NCBI GenBank assembly: GCA_964017065.1
Contig: OZ024791.1
Span: 8,597,322-8,661,321, forward strand
DNA length: 64,000 bases
Direction: 5' to 3'
Source: Haliclona indistincta
Taxonomy: Eukaryota; Porifera; Demospongiae; Haplosclerida; Chalinidae
Part shown: positions 45,901-60,773 of the stretch, piece after piece
How the letters are laid out: each line of letters begins with the position of its first letter
How positions within the stretch are numbered: the stretch's first letter is position 1
The notes under the pieces: generated by a model
The model's database searches: none
What the model was told of the DNA's origin: nothing
The model's input: only the letters and a program-made list of their open reading frames with translations
Program-made: the position numbers and the translations under genes

Positions 45901-46520
45901 GTCTGTCTGCTACTAGCAGCCGGCCCGGTCTGTCGGCTACTAGCAGCCGGCCCGGTCTGTCGGCTACTAGCAGCCGGCCCGGTCTGTCTGCTACTAGCAG
46001 CCAGCCCGGTCTGTCAGCTACTAGCAGCCGGCCCGGTCTGTCTGCTACTAGCAGCCGGCCCGGTCTGTCAGCTACTAGCAGCCGGCCTGGTCTGTCAGCT
46101 ACTAGCAGCCGGCCCGGTCTGTCTGCTACTAGCAGCCGGCCCGGTCTGTCAGCTACTAGCAGCCGGCCCGGTCTGTCAGCTACTAGCAGCCGGCCTGGTC
46201 TGTCAGCTACTCAATGATACCTCATCTCTCTACAGATGTGGTCCTTGGGACAGAACCTCAATTTACTACACAACCTCAGAACACATCAAGACCACTGAAT
46301 AGCGTGTTAACCCTTTCCTGTTCAGTCACTGGTATTCCTTCACCTCGTGTGGTCTGGTACAAAGACTCACAGCCAGTCACTGATGGTGACAGTGATCATA
46401 GTGTCTTCACTATCAGAGAGCTCGGGCTGAAGAATCGCGGGTTCTACCACTGCGAAGCTGAGAATCCTTCCGGCAAGATAACATCAGCTATTGTTGTTGT
46501 TAATATTGACAGTGAGTTCA

Positions 46521-46562
<42 letters not shown>

Positions 46563-46568
46563 CATCTT

Positions 46569-46644
<76 letters not shown>

Positions 46645-49600
46645 CATCTTGCTCTCTCTCTCTTCATAGATGTGATCCAGTACAAAGCCCTAATGGTTGT
46701 ACCTAGCGACAATATGGAGGAGTTTCCAGAGGTTGTGAGAGAGACCAATGAGTTTGTGGCTGGATCTCTTCTCAATAGCAACACTTCACTATTCTTCATC
46801 CGACTCACTAATAATGAGCTCACCAAGTAAGCACTACTGCAGACCACATGAAATATTGATCTCAATTATACTCTTCAGGTCAAACACGTCCAGAATGGTT
46901 GAAGTAGTCATCACTATAGTTACAGAGGAGGGCGGAAGTGACCAGCTGCTCTTACAGGTCCAGCAAGGTCTCGGCAAGCTACAGCTGGATCGCAGGGTTA
47001 CTTTTCAAGTGGAGAACAGATTTGGTTCGTAAAGAATCATCTCTTTTGCTAGTTCACTCTCTCTCTCTCTGTCTCAGATGGGTGTCGATCAGCAGTCAGT
47101 ATTCTGCCCTCTCCTTCTGGAGATCCCGACCTTGCTATCACGTTATCCTGGCCTGAGACTAACATAGGCGAGACTGCAGTGCTGAAGTGCCCGTGTGGCA
47201 ATGTCACGCTGGGACCAGGCAACCTGCAAGCCACTAGATACTGTGGTGGCAGCTTCTCTGGAGGAGCTGAGTGGGCAGTTGAGAATAGTGCTCCTTGTAA
47301 CTTCAGTGACAGAGCTAGAGAGATATGCAGCTTAGCAATGGTGATTAGCATCATGCTGTTAGTGTGTGAGTGTGTCTTCTTCTCTCTGCTATAGCTTGCT
47401 GTAGATGAGCAGGTGAGTCGACTAGGAACAATCACAGAGAACGTGTCAGACTTTGATGCAGCTGATGTATCAGTGACAGGCGCTGTACTTGTTAATACAG
47501 TTGATACTGTTGGCGGCAACAAATCGGTATGAGACAGTGATGGTGAAATATATCATTGTTTTTGCACTTTCTTCAGCTAACAGGTGGATTCCTTGGAGTC
47601 ATTGATAATATACTGACTACGAGTCCAAGTGTTATGCTTGATAGCCAAGTTCAGGCGAACACATCATCAAGGTAAACATAGAGCTGTCTAGTGCAATGAT
47701 GTCATCGTGTTTATAGATTACTGGAATCAATAGAGAATGTAGTTGGCGACGTCCCTGTTGAAGACAATGAACCTTTTGTCTTGGAGCTGAAAAACATGCT
47801 CATAAAAACTCAGAGTGTCATGAATGTTAAAGAGGATCAACTAATGTTTAGTATCGATAATGATGATGATGACAGCACAGAGAAGCCGTCCATTAGTTTA
47901 CCATCGAATTTGTTCAATGGAGTGAACAGATCATCTCTGAGGATTACCAACACTGCTTTCTTGAACGATAACTTCTTTCAGACTAAGCGGGACTACACAG
48001 CCACCACTACTGTGCTGTCTGCTACACTGCAAGCTGGAGGAAGAACAATGACGGTGAGGAATCTGACGGAATCAGTGAGACTGGTGCTACCAAGAGGATC
48101 GGTAAGTGCATGCTCACGATAGTTATATACCTATTGTTGCTACTGCAGTCGGCAACCAGAAATGCAACTAGAGGAATAATGTGCGTGTTCTGGGACTTTG
48201 AAGCTAATGGTAAAAATATTTATAATTTTAATATCACCATCAACTTGTTGTTCAGATGGTTTAGGTGACTGGTCAAGTAATGGCTGTAGACTAGTTCGCG
48301 ACAATGCAACTGAAGACTCTGTTACATGTGAGTGCAACCATTTGACCAACTTTGCCTTGTTGCTGGTAAGAGATATCCCTGTTATATGATGGGTTACTGT
48401 GTGTGTTCATTAGGATGTATCCCCTCGTCCTCCTAACCGGACCGATGATGCAGTGGGTGTGGCTCTGAGTGCTGTATCCTATATCGGAGTGATAGTATCC
48501 ATTCTCTGTCTCATAGCAACCATCATCACATACACGGCATCAAGGTACCACTCCCTCACCATACCTCACACACACTATCATCTTCATCCAGGCAACTACG
48601 ATCCTCTGACCACGGAAAATTATTGCTCAACCTCTGCTTTGCTTTGCTGGGCCTGTACTTCTCGTATATTCTCTCCGTCCACGGCACAGCAGTCCCTGCA
48701 CTCTGCGCCATCTTCTCAATCCTTCTGCACTATTTCTTTCTAGTGACTTTCTTCACAATGGGTGCTGAGGCCATCAACCTCTACATGAAGCTAGTAGTCG
48801 TGTTAGGGAGCCAGATCAGTAACTACGTGTTGAAGGCTGTCCTGATCACATGGAGTAAGTACTGCATGTTATACTGTGATTATGACATGTGTGTCTCCCT
48901 CTGCAGTACTACCTGGCGTCATCGTGCTGTTCTGCTTTGCTCCTAATCCTTCCAACTATATCGGAACTCACTTGTAAGCAGCTCTGTAGCACACACTAAT
49001 GAACTATTTACCTCCTCATCTCTATTGCAGCTGTCGTGTGTTCGGCGTTCCATTCTATATTGGTTTATTGGTGCCATTCCTTGTCATCTATGTGTTCAAC
49101 TGGATTATGTTTGCAGTGATCATGCTCAACCTGGTCTGTAAGGACTGCAAGAACAAGTACAAGGAGAGCAGCAGTAAAGAAACGAAAATGAGCGTTAGAC
49201 AACAACTAGTGATAACAGCAACACTCTCTATCCTGTTCGGTCTTGGGTGGGGCATCGGGCTCCCAGCCACCCAGGAGCTCCACCAGACTCCAGCAATACG
49301 AGATACATTTGCTGCTTTCTTCATCATCTTAACTACATTCCAAGGACTGTTTGTGTTTCTCATGCACTGCCTGAGGTCCAAGGAGGCTAGGAAGCTATGG
49401 AGCCAGTGGATATTCAAAGTAACCGGAAAAGAGATAGATCTAACACTCTCCACAAGTGCTGGGTCATCATCGAACTATTGGAAGAAGCGAAGACAGAAAC
49501 GTGCATTCAACTCAACAGCTAGTCAGAGCACCAGTGTCACATACGCTAGCACTTCAGGCACACTGAAGAGACAAGTGGAGAAGATACAGAGAGAGGAAGA

Positions 49601-50234
49601 GGAGGCTGGATATTCCATGGCACCGCTGGACAGCCCAACGTTCAGAGAAGAGCTTGACATTAAAGTATCCTTCACTCAGTATGATACAGAGGCAAGTACT
49701 CCTGATCTTGATGAGCATCCTCAGGTAGTGATTGCAACGGAGAGGTCCTCGGACTCCTCAAGCAGAGACGATAGGTCCAAGACTGTCGATATGATCCAGC
49801 AAGAGACTGAGAGACAGGAGAAGCCTACTGCTACTACTGATGAAGAGAAAGTTGAAGATAATCTGCAAAGCAAGGAGAGTGGTGTTGACTTTGAACCAGC
49901 TGAAGAGACACAAGCAGACAATGCTACGCCAGATGATGAGCACCGTGAGGAGGAGATTGATGAGAACAACCATGAAACAACAAAAGAAAAGCTCCAAGAG
50001 ACAGTGAACAATACTGAGAATCACAACGAAGAAAATGACAATGAAGAGACATCCATTACAGCAACAAAGAACTGCAACGCAGCAACAGAGGGACCTAATG
50101 GAGAGACAGCAGCAGAGGGACCTAATGGAGAGACAGCAACAGAGGGACCTAATGGAGAGACAGCATCTGTTGAAGATCAGCCAAGTCAACAGAGAACAGA
50201 TTCTACCAGCTCCCATCACAATGGCGCCAGTTAA
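39279..50234 (+). CDS. Adhesion G-protein-coupled receptor: NIDO, Ig repeats, EGF, HormR, GAIN/GPS, 7TM
   Basis: Start at GCCGCCATGATGCAG gives signal peptide [20 protein letters not shown]. The NIDO domain (39400-40200) has [37 protein letters not shown] and [15 protein letters not shown]. Ten Ig-like domains lie at about 40257-40553, 41037-41380, 41441-41763, 41820-42111, 42161-42425, 42906-43199, 43350-43661, 43815-44141, 44197-44530 and 46236-46510, with an EGF domain (CRNGGTCID...[13 protein letters not shown]) at 44586-44711. A HormR-like domain (about 47085-47400, CPCG...RYCGG...W...C) and a GAIN domain follow. The GPS is [11 protein letters not shown] at 48333-48365, cleavable between Leu and Thr, exposing the tethered agonist TNFALLL. 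Seven helices run from about 48455 to 49400. The tail is about 270 residues, acidic, with three EGPNGETA repeats. The small introns contain large satellites. Confidence 0.88.
40556..40806. repeat. (CTCA)n tetranucleotide repeat in the aGPCR intron after Ig1
   Basis: About 250 bp of CACT/CTCA repeats with some CTAG and CACA variants. It begins immediately after the GTAAAG donor that ends the Ig1 exon and is open in one frame, but the encoded THSLTHS string is not credible protein. Confidence 0.95.
42833..42901. repeat. (CT)n microsatellite at the acceptor of the Ig6 exon
   Basis: About 34 uninterrupted CT units ending CTCTGTACAG directly before the exon starting TCCCTGTTCAACTC. It provides the polypyrimidine tract of a 480-bp intron (42426-42905). 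Confidence 0.95.
44718..46209. repeat. 27-bp minisatellite, about 55 copies, starting at the EGF exon donor
   Basis: Unit CTACTAGCAGCCGGCCCGGT plus CTGTCAG, with CAG/CGG/CTG and CCC/CCT/AGCCC variants. It starts a few bases after the GTAAGC donor of the EGF exon and ends 35 bp before the Ig10 acceptor (CTACAG at 46235). Because 27 is a multiple of three, it stays open in frame, giving QLLAAGPVC then, after a shortened unit near 45396, ATSSRPGLS repeats; one uninterrupted ORF runs 44574-46217. Splicing it out joins EGF to Ig10 in frame, so I treat it as intronic. Confidence 0.93.
46528..46670. repeat. Duplicated (CT)n tracts in the aGPCR intron after Ig10
   Basis: Three CT runs separated by two copies of CTCTGTAATCATCTTGCTCT, ending TCTTCATAG before the exon starting ATGTGATCCAG. 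The spacer duplication shows tandem amplification of a CT-plus-spacer unit. Confidence 0.93.
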
Positions 50235-50358
50235 CCAGTGCTGCTACTCCACTCACACGCACACACACACATCCCTTGTCTCCGTCATTTCAACAGGTGA
50301 AACAGATTATTATTATGATTTGCTTATAGCAATGTAAAATATAAATTCATCCTTTTTA

Positions 50359-53271
<2,913 letters not shown>

Positions 53272-53375
53272 TTCGCTCCACTTTTAATTTTTCCCGCCCT
53301 TGGTGCTAGGCAACCGTTCAGCCACGCCTTTATCACACCAGCCACGCCCACCACACGTGTACATCTATATCTGCA
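53272..53375. promoter_or_regulatory. STK36/TRMT61A bidirectional promoter
   Basis: 104 bp between divergent start codons. Contains two GT boxes in inverted form, GCCACGCC near 53316 and AGCCACGCCCACC near 53339, and CACACGTGTAC near 53352. Confidence 0.6.
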
Positions 53376-54822
<1,447 letters not shown>

Positions 54823-54834
54823 CACAGAATTGGT

Positions 54835-56000
54835 CTATTTTGAATTATTGTTCCAAGGAAGGTTGTCCAGGTCTACGTTACCTCCGCACAGTATGATGCC
54901 TACTCTCTTAACCCCAGGTCCAGCTAGCTGTTTGAACTCTTGCTTCATGACAGCAGCTACTGTAATGGCAGCTGATGGCTCTATCACTAGCTTCATCCTC
55001 TCCCACACCAGCTTCATGGCTGCTACTGTCTCTTCATCACTCACAGTGACCACTCCATCCAGCATCGGCTGGATCACTGTCCATGGCTGCGGCGACACGT
55101 TCATTAGAAGAGCCTCACAGATCGAGATTGGGAGAGAGGGGTTGGGCATCAGCTTGCCAGCTGCTAGTGATTTGGCGCACTCATCAGCTGTAGCAGGCTC
55201 TACACCTATCACCTTGATGTTTGAGTTAGTGTTCTGTAGAGCAGCAGTATAGCTGGACACACATACTGCACCAAGCTAGCTCACCTTGGCAGCCACACAT
55301 GCTCCACTGATCAATCCTCCACCTGATATTGAGGCAACTACCACATCTAGTGGAGGAGCACCCTCTGCTGGAGTGGGGTAGTCCTGCTGTACCTGTTCCA
55401 GTAGCTCTAGGGTTGCTGTGCCTTGCCCAGCCATTACATGAGGGTGGTTACATGATGATATTAAGTATGCACGTGGACCAATGCTATCCATTACTTCCTT
55501 AGTAGTAGCTTCCCTGTCCTAGGAGAGAGAGGTACATGGGTTAAAAAAATGAATACAACTTCATCACTTGGATTGATTTGGTAGGGCAGTTGGTGATTGT
55601 TGCTCCCAATCCACGGATAGCGTCCTGTTTAGCCTGTGGGGCTGTCTTGGCAACTACCACGTGGGCTGTGTAACCACACAATGTAGCTGCCTTAGAGATG
55701 GCGAGCGCGTGGTTCCCGCTGCTGTGCGTGACCAACACTGGATCTTTCTTGTCACACAGTTTAGCAGCATTCAAGGCGCCTCTTATCTACACGGACAGAA
55801 GCGAGTACTAGCACAGCCTACATCTGGTCACTTACCTTGAATGATCCAGTCTTTTGAAAGTTTTCACACTTAAAGAACAGGCTGAAGCCAGTCAGCTGGT
55901 CCAGATGAGAGCAACGCATCACAGGGGTCTTGTGGACATGGTCTCGTATCCTCGAACTCGCCGATATAACATCAGCTAATGTAAAAGTAGCTGCAGCCAT
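54835..56000 (-). CDS. SRR: Serine racemase / serine-threonine dehydratase family
   Basis: PLP enzyme of fold type II that interconverts L- and D-serine and eliminates water to pyruvate. Exon 1 (from 56000) has MAAATFTLADVISASSRI, LFFKCENFQKTGSFK with the PLP lysine at the exon end, then IRGALNAAKL. Next comes VTHSSGNHALAISKAATLCG, with the Ser of SSGNH that serves as second base in racemases. Later motifs are AGQGTATLELLEQV, SISGGGLISG (phosphate-binding Gly loop), VIGVEPATADEC, LVWERMKLVIEPSAAI and ILCGGNVDL. The whole gene has four or so exons and about 330 residues. Threonine dehydratase specificity cannot be excluded from sequence. The gene is convergent with TRMT61A. A GGGCGGGGC Sp-type box at 56014 lies just upstream of its start. 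Confidence 0.9.
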
Positions 56001-56153
56001 TGTGCACTAAGTGGGCGGGGCTGAGCTACAGCAACAGTAGCGTCTAAACGTTGACCAATCAAATGCATGGATATTTGAAGTTAGATAGGTCAGCGCCAAT
56101 ACTTCATAATAATTATAATCTGAAATTTCTGAATGCACACACACACACACACA

Positions 56154-59100
56154 CTATATTTTCCTTGGTCTAGTGGAGCCGTATTTTGGTCGTTTCTTAT
56201 AACTCTCCGACATGCTACCATACAGCTCCGGATGCATCATTCTGTCAGGCAGCGACTCACTGCTCAGCTCTAGAATCATCATGTCATCATCATCGTCACT
56301 ATCCTCGTCTTCCTGATCGGTGTCTCTGAGTGTAGTAGCTGTCCTCTCTCTCGATCTTCTCCAGCAGTGCTTCAGACCAGAGTAGATGCGGTGTGTCACC
56401 AACCCTATAAAGTACATCAATGGAGTGATCACTGCTATCATCATAATGATATTCATAGCCAGGTAGTTATTGGTGTAAACTGCATTATAAAACCCAAATG
56501 AAGTAACCACGCCAAGTACAGTGAAGATGAAGACATCAAGACGATTGTATCGCAGTTCTTTGTACGGTTGAACTGTACCGAACAGAACGATGATCAGGTA
56601 TACCTCAATGACCTCAATGAGTCGCTGTACTGCTAAGTCATATGCGAACACCATCGAAAAGAAAGTGATTATTCTCAGACCAAAATACACCGATGCAAAG
56701 TATCGGCAATCAGAGGTGCCGTTCTGCCCGTCCTTGTAGCAATCTTGAAATGATTTGACAAACTGATCTAGAGCGTTGCTATTGAGTTTGAACTTTACAA
56801 GAAATTTTTTGAACGCTTTTAATGGATAGAGCAGTAGTAAGATGGGTGGAAGAATGATCACAAAGACCAGTATAAATATTGACAAGCATATGAGAGGAAT
56901 ATGTTCAGCATCACCATATATAACAGAGGGGTCAAAGTACAATCTAGTCGGACCTGTCACATGACCTGATCCATTGTATGTATTCATAGGCACAAGCAAG
57001 TAGAAGGAAAGAAAACAGAATTTAGTGTAACTAAGAAGAAGAAAGGTTGCAAAGGCATCAATGATTGAGTTTCTGATGTCCCAGTTTCTTCTCCATTTGC
57101 TGAGGCAGAGTCCAAACCGTGTCCACATCCAGACAAGTGGACGAAAGTTGCGAGCATGCAGTTCAACACAGACAAACAGCGACGCAATCAGCAGCAGAGG
57201 GTATACAGCTGATACCAGGAAGTTAAGAGTGAATGAATGCACTGCCTTCATGTTCTGGAACAGGCAGAAAGGAGGAATCAAAATCAGTACAGGGAAACAG
57301 TCGAGATTCCAGATGCCGTACGGATAGATGAAAATAATTAGAATCAGTTTAGCTATCAATGGAGAGCCGCTAAACACGTAAGTCAATTGAGACAAGAAAT
57401 TGCTTGTTGTAGCAGGATTACTGACGGCTTGGCTGAAGAATACGAATGCATTCAATGGACCAGATGTGGCACTTATGTTAAACATCACTATTATCAGGAA
57501 GAAGATTGTTACTGGAACTATTTGTAGCAAAATAAAGAGTAGCCAATTCCTGCTTACGTCATCATCTGTGCAAGATACACACTCATAGTCATAATCGTAA
57601 ATTGGTGAGCTAGTACCATTGATGCATTCTCCGCATAGGAATCCATGACGACTGAGATTGGAACAGAAGAAATCGTTCAATTTTAGTGTGTCATTTGGCA
57701 GTTGAAAGAAACCTTTGATGTGCTTCCCAGTGCCAGGAGGAGATGCATGGACACGCCATCCTCCAGAATAGACTGCTTTAGAAGATTCATCATAGGACAA
57801 GACCTTACCCCACTGCAGGTAGGAATGGAAGGACTCTATATCACAGAGTAGGCTGTGATCAAAGTGCCCATCACAGATGCAGGCACCGCTACCATCCTCA
57901 GCTGTGAGTCCTGGCGGACAAGCTAGGAAGTCTATCATCAGCTCAGCTTTTAGTGTTCTAGAGCCAAGTGTCTCCAGGGTTAGTGTTGTTTGTGTCTTTG
58001 GTTCTCCACGGAGTGTGATAGTGCTGTCAGATATGTATTGGTTCGCAAAAGTACCGTTTTCATCAAAAAATGTGCTGACTACAATTTTGGAAGTCACTTC
58101 ATTTAATTTGTCATCAAAGAACGTCAGTGGAAGATGTTTTGTGAATCCAGGGAATGTTGCTATCGTCCTGTGACCAACTGGTAGATGGTAGAATGCAGGC
58201 GCTGTTTCAAGATAACTAGAACAAGTGTCAGATGGATAATGCCAGTCTTTCCAGCAAAGAGCAGTCTCATTAGCACTGTTATTGTGTGACGACCAGTCAC
58301 AGGAAAGTATTGATGGAGAGTAGATGGCGTTTGGTTGATTTTTGGCATAGTTACAATCAAATATGAATGACACGTTCCAGTCATCCGGATGAAGAGATTT
58401 ATCAACATGTTGTATAAAGCAGTTAGTGTGTAAACTATAGTAGCTGTTGAAGATGGCTCCTCCATGCAAATGAGCAGTATTGTTAATGAACATGAGCTCA
58501 GAGTCACTGTTCACTAGTAGGTAAGCTCTGTTGTGCAGGGCCAGTGCTCCGCCGTCATGCCCAGTGTTGTTAGCAAACTTAATCATTGAGTAGTTTGACA
58601 CGATGATAGGTGCTGCTGATACTACTAGTGCTGTTCCACTGCTCTGCTCAAAGGTGATGGACCCATTCAAACATACTGGAACACCTTCACTGTACACGGC
58701 ACCAATTCCTGTTGTAATATTCTCCTGCACAATAATATAGTTCTCATTGATGTCAACATCTGTCAATAGGACACATGAAGCTGGGATAGCTGCCTGTCGG
58801 GGCTGTGAGATGATGAATATAGCAGATCCTGTGATTGCAGTGTTGTTTTCAAATGAAGTGTCCGTGATATTAACTGATGTACCATTTAGTTCCAGGTACA
58901 GCGCTCCACCATACTGTGCCGAATTATTAGCAAAACTACACGAGTCGATAATGAGTGATGAGTTCGGCTGCAAATTGACCATCAACCCACCACCTCTGCT
59001 GGGATACATTGCATGAGCATCAGAGAGTGTTGCAGTGTTCTGCTCAAACACACAGTCAGTGATGATGTACTTGACAGTATAGTCTATCAGCTGCTGGAGT

Positions 59101-59648
59101 ATCAGCCCACCACCAGCACTATCTGAGGTGAGTGTGTACATAGAATCCCGTATTTGGACGAGTCCAGTGGAGTCCTGTACGATACACCCTACACCAGTGG
59201 AATAAGAGATTGTGATATTGTCAATGGTCACATCTTTGCAGCTATGAAAGAGAAGAGCAGAGCTGCTGTTGTTAGTGGCTAGTCCACAGCCAGCTAAAGT
59301 TAGTTGTGATACTGTCACATTATGGGAGTTGTTGAAAGCTAATCCAGCCCCCTTGCTGCACTCAATCACTGCACCCTCGCCTGTGCCGCTAATGACAATA
59401 TTTTGTGCCTTGCTGAGAGTAGTGGCCGTGTCGCTAGCAGGGAGCGTGTAGTTAGCTGGTCCGTGGATGTAGATAGCCGTGTCTGCAGATTTATAATCTG
59501 CTTGTAATCCGGCTAGTGCGAGCTGCAATGTTGCACAGCTACCCGTCGAGGAGCAGTTAGATGAGTTCGAGCCATTGTGACGAACGTGTATTACGTGGCT
59601 AGCTGCCGAATAGCCGAGCAGTAAGCAAACCAGGGCCAGCAGCAGCAT
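56154..59648 (-). CDS. Beta-helix ectodomain, multi-TM receptor-like protein 3 (intronless)
   Basis: 1,164 residues in one exon, with signal peptide MLLLALVCLLLGYSAASH and HVIHVRHNGSNSSNC. Same architecture as the pair at 31.6-39.1 kb: Asn-rich repeats (FANNSAQYGGALYL, FEQNTATLSD, INNTAHLHGGAIF), collar with CPPGL...ACICDGHF and GFLCGECINGTSSPI...CVSC, then membrane helices with ISATSGPLNAFVFFSQ, CVELHARNFRPLVWMWTRFG, RRNWDIRNSIIDAFATF, GPTRLYFDPSVIYGDAEH and YKDGQNGTSDCRYFASVYFG. The tail is acidic (DTDQEDEDSDDDDD) followed by Tyr-containing Lys/Arg-rich sequence. By eye it is closer to copy 2 than to copy 1. It is 16 kb from the pair, so it is dispersed rather than strictly tandem. Function unknown. 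Confidence 0.87.
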   Translation of the reverse strand: MLLLALVCLLLGYSAASHVIHVRHNGSNSSNCSSTGSCATLQLALAGLQADYKSADTAIYIHGPANYTLPASDTATTLSKAQNIVISGTGEGAVIECSKGAGLAFNNSHNVTVSQLTLAGCGLATNNSSSALLFHSCKDVTIDNITISYSTGVGCIVQDSTGLVQIRDSMYTLTSDSAGGGLILQQLIDYTVKYIITDCVFEQNTATLSDAHAMYPSRGGGLMVNLQPNSSLIIDSCSFANNSAQYGGALYLELNGTSVNITDTSFENNTAITGSAIFIISQPRQAAIPASCVLLTDVDINENYIIVQENITTGIGAVYSEGVPVCLNGSITFEQSSGTALVVSAAPIIVSNYSMIKFANNTGHDGGALALHNRAYLLVNSDSELMFINNTAHLHGGAIFNSYYSLHTNCFIQHVDKSLHPDDWNVSFIFDCNYAKNQPNAIYSPSILSCDWSSHNNSANETALCWKDWHYPSDTCSSYLETAPAFYHLPVGHRTIATFPGFTKHLPLTFFDDKLNEVTSKIVVSTFFDENGTFANQYISDSTITLRGEPKTQTTLTLETLGSRTLKAELMIDFLACPPGLTAEDGSGACICDGHFDHSLLCDIESFHSYLQWGKVLSYDESSKAVYSGGWRVHASPPGTGKHIKGFFQLPNDTLKLNDFFCSNLSRHGFLCGECINGTSSPIYDYDYECVSCTDDDVSRNWLLFILLQIVPVTIFFLIIVMFNISATSGPLNAFVFFSQAVSNPATTSNFLSQLTYVFSGSPLIAKLILIIFIYPYGIWNLDCFPVLILIPPFCLFQNMKAVHSFTLNFLVSAVYPLLLIASLFVCVELHARNFRPLVWMWTRFGLCLSKWRRNWDIRNSIIDAFATFLLLSYTKFCFLSFYLLVPMNTYNGSGHVTGPTRLYFDPSVIYGDAEHIPLICLSIFILVFVIILPPILLLLYPLKAFKKFLVKFKLNSNALDQFVKSFQDCYKDGQNGTSDCRYFASVYFGLRIITFFSMVFAYDLAVQRLIEVIEVYLIIVLFGTVQPYKELRYNRLDVFIFTVLGVVTSFGFYNAVYTNNYLAMNIIMMIAVITPLMYFIGLVTHRIYSGLKHCWRRSRERTATTLRDTDQEDEDSDDDDDMMILELSSESLPDRMMHPELYGSMSESYKKRPKYGSTRPRKI

Positions 59649-59710
59649 CGCTAGCTAGCTGAAGACGCATATATTAATGATATTCATACCAATTTTTCTG
59701 ATTACACTAA

Positions 59711-60316
59711 TTATTTTTGTGACAATGTCCATGGTCTCTCCGTTTCTTGTATCTTGCGATAAGTTTTCATATATTTCTTTCCGGGTACCAGTCCCGGGGC
59801 AATACCAGATCTCACTTTCTTTGGCTGCTGGGGCCTGAGGCTTGAGTCCTTGTCATCAAACAAACCCTGCTGTTCAGAGAGATCATCAGAAGAATGTTGC
59901 TTTCTACGCCGAGAAAAGCGAGGCTTTTTCTGACGCTGTTTCTCTGGTAGCTCAGCTGGAGTTAGATTAACATGACGTGTCAGGACAGCAAGCTTAGCCT
60001 CTTCAGCCATCTTGTAGGGATTGGAGAAGACCGAGGCAGCAGTCGGCTGAGTCAGCGAGACCAGGTCAGGGAGGGGCAGAACCTCAGGTACTGCAGCCGG
60101 CTCATCATCTGCTGGCAGACTCCCACCATCTTCACTATCACTCTCATCACTGCTGCTGTCTGCCTCAAATTGATCATCAAAGAAGTTCTTAGAGGGAGCA
60201 GCAGAGCTATTGTCTGCTGGTGGGTCACATTCCTTGTTATCTTGCTCGAGAGAAGGAGGTGATAGGCTAGTATTGGAGTCATCTGATCCATATCCATCTA
60301 GTAGACCAAGGGACAT
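59711..60316 (-). CDS. Acidic, nuclear-type protein of unknown function
   Basis: A 201-residue single-exon ORF starting MSLGLLDGYGSDDSNTSLSP. The first half is very acidic and Ser rich (FEADSSSDESDSEDGG). A central conserved-looking segment reads VFSNPYKMAEEAKLAVLTRH. A basic stretch, KQRQKKPRFSRRRKQ, looks like a nuclear localisation signal. The C-terminus, PGLVPGKKYMKTYRKIQETE, resembles a short conserved tail but I cannot name the family. Lies only 62 bp upstream of the third beta-helix gene's start and 71 bp downstream of the C19orf53 stop on the same strand. Codon use looks like the neighbours. Real gene likely; function unknown. Confidence 0.7.
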   Translation of the reverse strand: MSLGLLDGYGSDDSNTSLSPPSLEQDNKECDPPADNSSAAPSKNFFDDQFEADSSSDESDSEDGGSLPADDEPAAVPEVLPLPDLVSLTQPTAASVFSNPYKMAEEAKLAVLTRHVNLTPAELPEKQRQKKPRFSRRRKQHSSDDLSEQQGLFDDKDSSLRPQQPKKVRSGIAPGLVPGKKYMKTYRKIQETERPWTLSQK

Positions 60317-60387
60317 GACTATATGAACTGTAGTTTGGTAATGATAAAAATTATTTTTGATCTATGAACGTTAATGTGAAAGAAAGT

Positions 60388-60773
60388 TCAAGCCTTAGAT
60401 TTCCCGCTCTTTGACGGACCACCTGATGATACGATTCGTAAGTTTTCCCCACTGCTACTGGCTAGTTGGATCACTTCTTGCTCAATCTTTTGTCCAATAG
60501 CCTTCTCCAAGCCCTGGGAATAACAGTGATAAATAATACGTCTAAAATTGTGCTATAGCAAACTTTTTTCAACTTGTTAGCCTTCACAAGAGAAGCCTTC
60601 TTCGGAGCAATGTAGCCGCCTGCAATCCAGATATGATAAAGCATAAGATGAGGTCTGAACACCCTACCTGCCTTCCGTGACCTTGGAGGCTTGCTAGATG
60701 CCTTGGGATGTTTAGATTTAGAATGTAGGACGAATTTAGAGAACGTTTTCTTCTTCAATCCACCTTGCGCCAT
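60388..60773 (-). CDS. C19orf53: C19orf53/UPF0390-like small basic protein
   Basis: Three exons, 60668-60773, 60564-60619 and 60388-60513, give a protein of about 95 residues. It starts MAQGGLKKKTFSKFVLHSKS (the family begins MAQG.rKf), continues GGYIAPKKASLVKANKLKKG, close to the human VIAPKKARVVQQQKLKK, and ends with LEKAIGQKIEQEVIQLASSS and a Lys/Ser tail. Highly basic, probably nucleolar; molecular role is unclear in any species. The start is 130 bp from RAD51C on the other strand. Confidence 0.88.

Noticed and set aside
44718..46209. Collagen- or mucin-like repeat domain as certain coding sequence
   Set aside because: Splicing from EGF to Ig10 is in frame, the array changes frame near 45396, and its codons are just the repeat in whichever frame. 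Kept as a finding only.
49758..50219. 153-codon minus-strand Cys/Leu-rich ORF
   Set aside because: Antisense shadow of the acidic aGPCR tail and its 27-bp repeats.
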